Assembly: GCF_030704535.1 (NCBI RefSeq)
Contig: NC_081817.1
Location: forward strand, 29,203,001-29,267,000
Reading direction: 5' to 3'
DNA from: Vitis vinifera
Lineage: Eukaryota > Streptophyta > Magnoliopsida > Vitales > Vitaceae
DNA length: 64,000 nt
Positions 9,575 to 17,751 of this stretch are shown piece by piece. Both the position numbers and the translations under genes were made by a program. Within the stretch, counting starts at the first letter, position 1. Every line of letters begins with the position of its first letter. The notes beneath the pieces are model-generated. The model did not search any database. It was not told the DNA's origin and was given only the letters and a program-made list of their open reading frames with translations.

Positions 9575-11023
9575 ATGGAAGAGTCAAGTCTCACAGTTGC
9601 ACCATCAATTCTTGATGGAGACAATTATGAAACTTGGGCTGTTAGAATGACAGTTCATCTACAAGCACTTGATGTTTGGGAAGCAGTGGAAGAAAATTAT
9701 GAAGTTCCTCCCCTGGGAGCCAATCCAACTGTGGCTCAAATGAAGTTGCATAAAGAAAGAAGGACAAGAAAGGCTAAAGCGAAAGCTTGCTTGTTTGCTG
9801 CAGTTTCACCATCAATTTTCATCAAAATCATGAAAATTGATTCAGCTGCAGAAATTTGGGAGTATCTCAAGGAGGAATACAAAGGATATGAAAGAATCAA
9901 GAACATGCAGGTGATGAACTTGATTCGAGAATTTGAAATGAAGAAAATGAGGGAGTCTGATGCTATTAAAGACTATGCTGCACAACTTCTTTCAATAGCA
10001 GACAAAGTTAGGCTGCTTGGAAAAGAATTTTCCAATGAGAAGATTGTTCAAAAGATATTGGTTACACTTCCTGAGAAATATGAAGCTACAATTTCCTCTT
10101 TGGAGAATTCAAAAGATCTGTCAACTATTAGCTTGACAGAATTATTACATTCCTTGGAGGCTGTGGAACAAAGAAGACTCATGAGACAAGGAGATACTGC
10201 AGAAGGAGCATTTCAAGTAAGAATGCAGAAAAATGCAGGCCATAAAAATGGAAAGGTGAACAACAACAAGTCGTGTGGCAACAACCAGAAAAATGGAGTT
10301 TTTCCACCTTGTCCTCATTGCAAGAAGACAAATCATTCTCCACAAAAATGTTGGTGGAGACCAGATGTGAAATGCAACAAGTGTGGTAAACAAGGACATG
10401 TGGAGAGGATTTGCAAAAATCAACAGCAGGAAGAAACTAATGCAGTAGTTGACTATTGTCAGGAGGAGCAATTGTTTGCAGCAACGTGTTTTGCTAATAA
10501 AAGCACCTCTAAAAGCTGGCTTGTGGATAGTGGTTGTACAAACCACATGACAAATAATCAAGATCTCTTTAGAGAACTTGATAGAACAACTATTTCCAAA
10601 GTCAGAATTGGAAATGGTGAGTATATTCCAGTGAAGGGCAAAGGAACGGTTGCTATCGAAAGCCAAACAGGTTTGAAACTCATTTATGATGTTTTGTTTG
10701 TGCCTGACATTGACCAAAACTTACTCAGTGTTGGACAGCTCGTTGAGAAAGAATTTAAAGTTTATTTTGAAGATAGGAATTGCATTATCAAGGATGCTGA
10801 AGGCAAAGAGGTGTTCAACATAAAAATGAAGGGCAAGAGTTTTGCCTTGAATTTACTGGAAGATGAGCATATTGCTATTTTACAACAAGATAGCACAACA
10901 ATGTTTTGGGACAGAAGGGTCGAGCACTTTCATCATGATGATGTGCTCTACATGAAGAAAAATCAAATAGTTGAAGGACTTCCTGACTTAGAAAAAGATC
11001 TTCCTATATGTGCTACTTGTTAA
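9575..11023 (+). CDS. Gag-protease ORF of Copia copy 1, cut short by a stop (482 aa)
   Basis: The product is a retrotransposon Gag (residues about 1-240) with two CCHC zinc knuckles (from Cys246 and Cys267), an aspartic protease motif DSG at 318-320 in WLVDSGCTNHM, and the start of the pre-integrase zinc region. It ends at CATC followed by TAA; the second copy has CAA (Gln) at the same place and reads on to 591 aa. The reading frame downstream to 11350 is still open, so this copy looks like a single nonsense derivative of the longer protein. Confidence 0.9.
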   Translation: MEESSLTVAPSILDGDNYETWAVRMTVHLQALDVWEAVEENYEVPPLGANPTVAQMKLHKERRTRKAKAKACLFAAVSPSIFIKIMKIDSAAEIWEYLKEEYKGYERIKNMQVMNLIREFEMKKMRESDAIKDYAAQLLSIADKVRLLGKEFSNEKIVQKILVTLPEKYEATISSLENSKDLSTISLTELLHSLEAVEQRRLMRQGDTAEGAFQVRMQKNAGHKNGKVNNNKSCGNNQKNGVFPPCPHCKKTNHSPQKCWWRPDVKCNKCGKQGHVERICKNQQQEETNAVVDYCQEEQLFAATCFANKSTSKSWLVDSGCTNHMTNNQDLFRELDRTTISKVRIGNGEYIPVKGKGTVAIESQTGLKLIYDVLFVPDIDQNLLSVGQLVEKEFKVYFEDRNCIIKDAEGKEVFNIKMKGKSFALNLLEDEHIAILQQDSTTMFWDRRVEHFHHDDVLYMKKNQIVEGLPDLEKDLPICATC

Positions 11024-11344
11024 TATGGGAAGCAAACTAAACTTCCCTTTCCAAAGAAAATATCTTGGAGAGCAACCCAAAAACTGCAACTGGTGCATAC
11101 TGATGTTGGTGGATCTCAAAAAATGCCATCCTTGAAATGGAATGCAAACAATGTTTGGTGGATCTCAAAAAATGTCATCCTTGAAATGGAATGTAAACAA
11201 TTTTGGGCTAAAACTGCAAGTAGAGCAGTATATTTTCTGAACATATTGCCAACAAAAGTGTTAAAGAAGCAGACCCCTTTCGAAGTTTGGTTTGAGTGTC
11301 TACGTGCAAGACTTGGAGTTTGCATCTACGAAGTCAAGGAGGAG

Positions 11345-11634
11345 TGTTGAATTTTGACTTAGTATTTGCTGGAATTTGAATTTTGAATATTGCAGCTGGA
11401 GTCTTGCACAAAATCTGCAACATCTAGATATTTTCTTTTTTTTTATTTGGTCAAGATTTGGTTTCTATTTTATAGGAAGTAGTTGTTCATCATCTAGTAG
11501 CTTGATTTTCTGCTATTCTAATGTCATTTAAGTTACAAGTTCATGTATAAATTCAGCATTCTTCATCAATAAAATATTAGTTCCAGCAGCCCAAAAATAT
11601 ATTTTTTGTATAAGTATTTAATCTTATACCAACA
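11345..11634 (+). repeat. 3' LTR of Copia copy 1
   Basis: This 290-bp repeat is preceded by a purine tract (AAGGAGGAG) and followed by the target duplication GGGAG. Its first six bases, TGTTGA, supply the last Cys codon and the stop of the full-length ORF form. Confidence 0.93.
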
Positions 11635-11738
11635 GGGAGCAACAAGCATGTAGACTGGGGCTAGAGATGGATTGCACATTTAACCTAATTCCAGCTCACC
11701 AAGGAAAACAGAAAAACAAAAAGGACAAAAAAAAAACC

Positions 11739-11929
11739 GAGTTTTTGACCCAAAATAATACTAAACTTGATTCCAAAATAATGTCTAATTTAATATGTGT
11801 CATATAAACTGTAATAACATAAAGCCGTAATTAATGACTACGATTTTTTATTTTTATTTTTAAGCCGTAGTTGGTGACTTGACTTTTTTAAAAAATGATT
11901 AAAGTCATAATCACCAACTTGGGTTTTAA

Positions 11930-12028
<99 letters not shown>

Positions 12029-12500
12029 GTGTGATATTATGTACCACTTACTTATAATATATAAAAAATTATTAATTGATATAATAATATATAATTTATT
12101 TATTTTAAATAAATATAATTTATTATATTTTATTTATATTTAAATATAATTAACTAAATATATTTATATTAAATATAGAACCTATTATTTTAATAAAATT
12201 AAAAAATATATTTTTATATTAAATTAAAAATATCAATTATTTAATTTCATATATTATTATTATTTAAATAATAAAATAAGTTTATTTAAAATTAAAATAA
12301 TATAATATTTTTATTTAAAAATGGTCAAAGTCGTAGTTACCCACTATGGTATTAAACTTAAAGTTAAAACCATGATTGATGACTACGATTTCTAACCATT
12401 TTATATGACAACTTATGTAGCATAAACACGTTAGATTGGACATTATTTTGAAAATAAGTTTAATTTTTGAATTTTTTTTTAAATGTACGGGTCAAAACTC
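11739..12500. mobile_element. Inverted-repeat (MITE-like) element with an internal AT microsatellite
   Basis: The left arm (about 11739-11930) and the right arm (about 12320-12500) are imperfect inverted repeats, with outer ends GAGTTTTTGACCC and GGGTCAAAACTC. Shared inner blocks include CAAAATAATGTC and a repeated GTAGT..GACTACGA motif. The centre is almost pure AT. I found no convincing target duplication, so exact ends and superfamily are uncertain. It lies between Copia copy 1 and the promoter of the second kinase gene. Confidence 0.6.
11934..12024. repeat. (AT)n microsatellite, about 45 units
   Basis: An uninterrupted dinucleotide run of about 90 bp lies inside the inverted-repeat element. 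The apparent Tyr-Ile repeat ORFs on both strands are products of this run and are not genes. Confidence 0.97.
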
Positions 12501-12517
12501 AAAAACTTATCTAACTA

Positions 12518-12620
12518 ATTTCTTCCTTTTTTATTTATTTATTTATTTACAAATAAGACCTTCACTTTGATTTCTTCCTTTTTATTTATTTATTTATTTA
12601 CAAATAAGACCTTAACTTTA
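12518..12620. repeat. 52-bp tandem duplication, two copies
   Basis: Units starting ATTTCTTCC at 12518 and 12570 each contain a (TTTA)n run and AAATAAGACCTT. It sits just upstream of the conserved kinase promoter. Confidence 0.9.
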
Positions 12621-12625
12621 ATAGA

Positions 12626-12752
12626 GATCAACTCATTCAAACAGATGTGGATGGCTTTGAATTGTAATGATTCCGTGTTCTTGTTTGCTATGAAAACCGT
12701 GTACTGATAATCTGACCAAGACAAAATCTTTCGCACTTGTGCGGATTGTTAT
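12626..12752 (+). promoter_or_regulatory. Proximal 5' flank of the second kinase gene
   Basis: This is nearly identical to 805-929 upstream of the first kinase gene. Homology stops at about 12626, where repeat-derived sequence begins, so the two genes share only about 125 bp of upstream DNA. Confidence 0.6.
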
Positions 12753-15236
12753 ATGTTTTACACCAATTTCTGCCAAGTTGTTCTTATCAGTCACCCGAAT
12801 TCATTGCCAATGGCTTTTCCTATGCTTCAACATGCCGTGCTCTTGTTACTCTTTGTTTTCCCATCTTGGCCTTTGGTATTTTCTCAAGCTAATCCTGAAA
12901 TTCGTTTGGGTTCATCCCTTATTGCCTCTGATAACTCTTCCTCATGGAGATCGCCTTCTGGTGAATTTGCCTTAGGATTTCACCAACTTGGCAATCAAAG
13001 CCTTTTCTTGCTTGCCATTTGGTTTGAAAAAATACCAGAAAAAACCTTAGTTTGGTATGCAAATGGAGATAACCCGGCTCCAAAAGGGTCCAAAGTTGAA
13101 CTTACCTCAGATGGCCAGTTCATGCTAAGGGACCCAAAAGGCGAAGAGATCTGGAGACCCCAGAAAGCTGATAATATTGTCTCTCATGCTACCATGCTTG
13201 ATACTGGTAACTTCGTTCTTGAAGATAGGAATCAGAATCTTACTGTATGGGAGAGCTTCAAGAATCCAGTCAACACCATCCTGCCAACTCAAGTGCTGGA
13301 ACTTGGTGGCACCCTTTATTCTCAGAAATCAGAAAGCAACTACTCAAAGGGGAGGTTCCAGCTCCGTTTGCAACCTGGTGGCAGTCTTGAACTTATTACC
13401 GTGGACCCAGAATCGGGTACTGCATACGAGGCTTATTACCGGAGCAACAGTATCTTTGTTGCTCCAAATAGCGGCGATTCTGTTGAACGGATGATTTTTG
13501 ATGAATCGGGTCGCATCTATGTTCTTCTAAGGAATGGAACAGGTACTGTTAACATCGCGTCTGGAAGTACATCTTCCAGTGGGGGTCACTACTACAGGGC
13601 AACACTCGATCACGATGGAGTTTTCAGGCTATATAACCGCGACAAGAAGGTGGGCAGCCACAATACTTCCTCTTGGTCGGTAATGAAAAACACTCCTTAT
13701 GATATTTGTGATGCAACCCCAAGTTCTCTTGGCAGTGGTATTTGTGGATTCAACAGCTATTGTATTGTTGATGAAGAAGGGCTCCCTCAGTGTTTGTGCC
13801 CAGATGAATACTCTCACTTAGATCCTTCGGACAGAAAACAAGGGTGCAAGCCGAATTTTGAATTGCCCAGCTGCCAAAAAGATGGATGGGAAGGAAATAA
13901 GGATGCAGTAGAGTTCAGAGAATTAGCAGCGACTAACTGGCCATTATCGGATTATCAACTTCAGAGGGGACCTGACTTTGACAAGGAGAAGTGTAAACAG
14001 TCTTGCAAAGATGATTGCCTCTGTGCGGTTGCTATTCACGGCGGAGATATGTGTTGGAAGAAGAAGTTACCTCTTTCAAATGGAAGACACAGCAAAATTG
14101 CTTTTAAATATACTACCGCTCTCATCAAGGTACCCAAAAATAATGCTACACCAAGATGCCGAGATAAGTCGACCCTGACCCTTGTTGGGTCAGTAATCTT
14201 TGGCAGCTCTGCCTTCTTTAATCTCTTTTTACTGTCAGCTATTCTTGGAGTTGCTGTCTTCTGCCATCAGAAGAAACCGACAAAACTGAAGTCAGTTTCA
14301 AGCAGATTTGCGACAACCATTGTGAGAACTTATTCATACAGAGAGCTTGAAGTGGCGACTCATGGCTTCAAAGAGAAACTAGGCAGAGGGGCTTTTGGAA
14401 CAGTTTATAAAGGAGTGTTGGCATCAGATCCGGGGGGAGCCGTTGCGGTGAAGAAGTTAGATAAGGTGATTCAAGAAGGCGAGAAGGAATTCGAAACAGA
14501 AGTAGCTGCAATCGGCCAGACCCACCATAGGAATTTAGTTGGTTTGCTCGGCTACTGCAATGAGGGAGAGCACCGGCTTCTGGTATACGAATTCATGAGC
14601 AATGGATCTTTAGCCAATTTGCTGTTTGGAATATCCAGGCCTGAGTGGAGCCAAAGAGTTCAGATTGCCTCTGGGATTGCGAGAGGGCTAATGTACTTAC
14701 ACGAAGAGTGCCGCACCCAGATCATCCATTGTGATATAAAGCCTCAAAACATACTCCTGGACGACCACTTCACGCCTAGGATTTCAGACTTTGGACTAGC
14801 AAAGCTTTTGTTGGCTGATCAGACTCGAATTACTCGAACAGGCATAAGAGGGACCATAGGGTACTTTGCGCCGGAATGGTTCAGGAAAGGATCAATCACA
14901 GCTAAAGTTGATGTTTACAGTTATGGTGGTATGTTACTGGAGATGATATGTTGCAAGTCCAGTGTTGTATTTGGGGATAACGAAGAAGAAGAGGCGCTAA
15001 CGGATTGGGCTTACGAATGCTACATGGGAGGGAAATTGGAGGAGATGGTGGAAGATGATGAGGAAGCAAGGAAGGATATGAAAAGGGTGGAGACGATGGT
15101 GAAGGTTGCATTTTGGTGCATCCAAGAGGATCCAGGGCGAAGGCCTACAATGAGGAAGGTTTCACAAATGCTAGATGGTGTAGTTGAAGTTCCTGTGCCC
15201 CCTCGCCCCTTTGGAGTTTTCATGAGCTTATCTTGA
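12753..15236 (+). CDS. G-type lectin S-receptor-like Ser/Thr protein kinase (LECRK/RLK1 group), 827 aa
   Basis: This is a single-exon plasma-membrane receptor kinase. A signal peptide precedes a bulb-lectin domain (about 50-165), an EGF-like Cys cluster (CGFNSYC), a PAN-like segment (CKQSCKDDCLCAVAI), a membrane helix (about 472-503) and the kinase. Catalytic Lys567, HCD 659-661 and DFG 679-681 are intact; it is non-RD. An internal ATG at 12810 (Met20) starts a more typical signal peptide. The N-terminus matches the gene at 930. Its kinase C-terminus (WFRKGSITAK, ICCKSSVVF) differs from all other intact copies and resembles the relic tail at 61850-62060. It may therefore keep an older version of the kinase C-lobe. 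Confidence 0.93.
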   Translation: MFYTNFCQVVLISHPNSLPMAFPMLQHAVLLLLFVFPSWPLVFSQANPEIRLGSSLIASDNSSSWRSPSGEFALGFHQLGNQSLFLLAIWFEKIPEKTLVWYANGDNPAPKGSKVELTSDGQFMLRDPKGEEIWRPQKADNIVSHATMLDTGNFVLEDRNQNLTVWESFKNPVNTILPTQVLELGGTLYSQKSESNYSKGRFQLRLQPGGSLELITVDPESGTAYEAYYRSNSIFVAPNSGDSVERMIFDESGRIYVLLRNGTGTVNIASGSTSSSGGHYYRATLDHDGVFRLYNRDKKVGSHNTSSWSVMKNTPYDICDATPSSLGSGICGFNSYCIVDEEGLPQCLCPDEYSHLDPSDRKQGCKPNFELPSCQKDGWEGNKDAVEFRELAATNWPLSDYQLQRGPDFDKEKCKQSCKDDCLCAVAIHGGDMCWKKKLPLSNGRHSKIAFKYTTALIKVPKNNATPRCRDKSTLTLVGSVIFGSSAFFNLFLLSAILGVAVFCHQKKPTKLKSVSSRFATTIVRTYSYRELEVATHGFKEKLGRGAFGTVYKGVLASDPGGAVAVKKLDKVIQEGEKEFETEVAAIGQTHHRNLVGLLGYCNEGEHRLLVYEFMSNGSLANLLFGISRPEWSQRVQIASGIARGLMYLHEECRTQIIHCDIKPQNILLDDHFTPRISDFGLAKLLLADQTRITRTGIRGTIGYFAPEWFRKGSITAKVDVYSYGGMLLEMICCKSSVVFGDNEEEEALTDWAYECYMGGKLEEMVEDDEEARKDMKRVETMVKVAFWCIQEDPGRRPTMRKVSQMLDGVVEVPVPPRPFGVFMSLS

Positions 15237-16012
15237 ACTGTCTCTCTTCCTTCTAGCAGTTCTATATGAAATTGAATTTTCCTTTTTTTTTTGGTTGTAT
15301 GAACCTTCCACACTTTTGACCCATATATATATATATATAAACTCAAATCCAATTCTAACCCATTCAAACCTCATGCATGTCAATCCGAACACCATATTAG
15401 ACCCGGGTTACACAAGCAATTAGACAAGTCAAATCTAGTCTAATATAACACTTCTAATATAAAAAATAAAAAAAAATAAAAAAATAGAGAAAAATTATAC
15501 ATTTAAGAAAATTTAGTATGCATTTTTTAACATTAAAAAATATTTTCAGAAAAAACGCATCAAGTAAAACCACTTCAATTAGAGAATAAGGAAAAAAAAT
15601 CAATTTCATTTTATATTCATGTGTTTGGATTGTTTTGGAGAATAAAATAATAAGAATAAAAAAAAAATCCGTTGTTATGATCATGTGAAAAATATATATT
15701 TACACATATATTGTAGATTTAATCTTATGTTATAGGAATACAAATAAAATTATAAAAAATATTCCGAAATTAAAGATATCTATATAAGTAAATTTTTTTT
15801 TATAATTATTTTCCTTTTAATGAAAAAAAAATTCAATACAAGGAATTTAAAATACTGTCAATTTTCATTGGTTTAAAATTTTATTAAATACTTCTTTTAT
15901 TTTTTTATTTTTTTTATTTTTTCACCTCCCTTGGTTCAAATTTTTTAGTTAGTAGGGGTAATTGTAAGTGAAATTAATTTTTTTTTTTAAATCTTTTTTT
16001 CAACTGGTGTAA
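15237..16012. other. AT-rich spacer
   Basis: No gene is seen. It contains a short AT run near 15326. The block from about 15860 to 16012 matches 22545-22689, which precedes another kinase tail, so spacer and tail were duplicated together. The open frames here are low-complexity. Confidence 0.6.
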
Positions 16013-16612
16013 ATGGCAGGGGTAAGACAACTCCTTCTGTTTGGCTGTTTGCTTCCTCTTTGGAAGTTTAATGCCCGACTGGAAAATAAGAATCCAGATG
16101 GCATTTGGGATTTCACGTACTTGCATGATCAGTGTACCGCACAGATCATCCATTGTGACATCAAGCCCCAAAATTTTGGATTTCATGTTTTGGATTGGCA
16201 AAGCTTCTGATGATTTATCAATCTCAGACACTTACAGCCATCTGAGGGACGAAAGGGTACATCGCACCAGAGTGGTTCAGGAACAAGCCAATCACAGCAA
16301 GCCATCATCAGTTATGGGGTCATGTTACTGGAGATCATTAGTTGTAGGAAGTGCACTGATTTCCAAACACAAAATGAGGAGGAAGCCATCATCACTGATT
16401 GGGCTTATGATTGCTATAGAGGTCACAGATTGGATAAGCTGGTGGAGAATGATGATGATGCGAGAAGCGACACGAGGCTGGAGAGGTTAGTGATGGTAGC
16501 AATTTGGTGCATTCAAGAGGACCCTTGTCTAAGGCCCTCCATGAGAAATGTCATACAGATGCTTGAAGGAGTTGTTGCAGTTCCCATGCCCCCCATCTCC
16601 TTTCCCCTCTAA
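16013..16612 (+). pseudogene. Receptor kinase C-terminal fragment with frame breaks
   Basis: The fragment begins in the middle of the kinase domain ([13 protein letters not shown]) and keeps the catalytic-loop segment [11 protein letters not shown] deletion and a small duplication before and around FGL disrupt it, and a further deletion lies before SYGVMLLEIIS. The last 97 codons (16322-16612) are open and end like a normal family member. That tail and its 3' flank match the gene at 930, not the adjacent gene at 12753. It lacks the Gly loop, catalytic Lys and ectodomain. Confidence 0.9.
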
Positions 16613-17751
16613 CTCAATATGCTGAAACTACAAAACCACTCACCATCAATCTGCATCCAAGTTCTTCCATATAGTTGCTAGCTTTAAGTTTAAAGAAGCG
16701 CTCAAGTTCAATCTCAAGGTTCTTAGATTTTTCATGATTATTTATGATCATATTTGTTTATTTTCTGATTTTTTTGCAGTGATATTGATGAAATGTTCTT
16801 ATTCGCGTGCAACCTTTAAATCAAACTCTATACTGAATTTTCCGCTTTGTGATGTTGATGAAATAGCATTTAGCTGCCTACAATTGCAATTTGGGTAATC
16901 AAATTTCTGTTCTCTTACATTAGGCATACCCAATAGTAATCTTTAACACATTCATTTTAAGTCACTAACATCTCATTAAGTGTGGAGAGTTCTCTGAAAA
17001 TTCAAAACCAACTATATAGCTTTGAAATCTTAACAGAGACTGGTTGAGCTGCAATTGAGTTCATCAAACAGTATGATTATCTCAGTCTTGTATCAAAGTC
17101 TCAGAAAATGGTAACGGACAATTAGGATCAATAGATACCACTTCACATGTCAGTAGAACCCCGGACTATAGCTATGAGATTAGACACATAATTTGGCTTC
17201 TTGGTGGTTGTAATAAGACCATTTCAACAGTTCTGCAATGTAAGAATTGACCGTTAAAATCCCTTTCATACCTTGAATAAGTGAAATCAGATTTGTAAGT
17301 ATGCAAAATTCTTGACTGACCGAGAAGTGATCGTTTCAATCACAAATGGGGACTTAGGCCTTAAAAATGGCTGTGTATATTAGACAATGAAGTAGTAGCT
17401 TTCCCATGATGTACTCTTGGAAGATGCACATTAAACACCTAATGCATATGGGGTTAAGCCATATCCTAAACCCTATGAAGTGGAAGAAGATAAGCCACAC
17501 ATATATGTGGTTGGTCATAACGAGTTTTTCAAAGATTCAAAGCTTGGAAAACGTGTCAGCAATGACCTTTAAAATGAATTTGGAAGATGTTTCACACAGG
17601 AAATTTATTCCACCGCTCACCCAATACGACCGCATTGACCGCATTGACCTTGTGCATGCTATTTTTTCCAGTCTCACAATCCCTTGTGAATACTGTTATA
17701 TGTTCTACAAACTTTCTCCGGTGTGAAGGGTAGTACCAAGGCTCTTCTGCA
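16613..17751 (+). promoter_or_regulatory. Long 5' flank of the 17752 kinase gene
   Basis: The first 150 bp are the 3' flank of the preceding tail. From about 16990 to 17751 the sequence matches 38398-39123 upstream of the gene at 39124, so this is a conserved upstream region of at least 725 bp. The gene at 23226 keeps only the last 245 bp or so. An open frame at 17406-17726 is not supported as a gene. Confidence 0.6.
17700..17726 (+). promoter_or_regulatory. Candidate upstream ORF, 8 codons
   Basis: An ATG opens MFYKLSPV followed by TGA, 25 bp before the main start. The same mini-ORF is at 23174-23200 and 39072-39098. In the two 827-aa genes the equivalent ATG is in frame and is the first codon. 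Whether it lies inside the mRNA is not shown by the sequence. Confidence 0.5.

Larger units (their letters stand above)
9208..11634 (+). mobile_element. Non-autonomous Copia element, copy 1 (2.4 kb)
   Basis: Two LTRs (9208-9496 and 11345-11634), each beginning TGTTGAATTTT and ending TATACCAACA, flank the interior. The 5-bp target duplication GGGAG is at 9203-9207 and 11635-11639. A primer site TGGTATCAGAGCC lies at 9500-9512 and a purine-rich tract at 11336-11344. The interior carries Gag, protease and scraps of integrase but no reverse transcriptase or RNase H, so movement would need an autonomous relative. The LTRs differ at about three sites. It sits just beyond the primer-site end of the older minus-strand Copia relic. 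Confidence 0.93.

Noticed and set aside
10145-10717. 190-aa minus-strand ORF in Copia copy 1 (and 34012-34584 in copy 2)
   Set aside because: Antisense shadow of the Gag-protease ORF, with no family features.
11838-12143. Tyr-Ile repeat ORFs on both strands
   Set aside because: Direct translation of the AT microsatellite.
17406-17726. 106-aa ORF upstream of the 17752 kinase
   Set aside because: It lies in the conserved 5' flank and has no recognisable domain; the paralogous flank upstream of 39124 does not keep it open.
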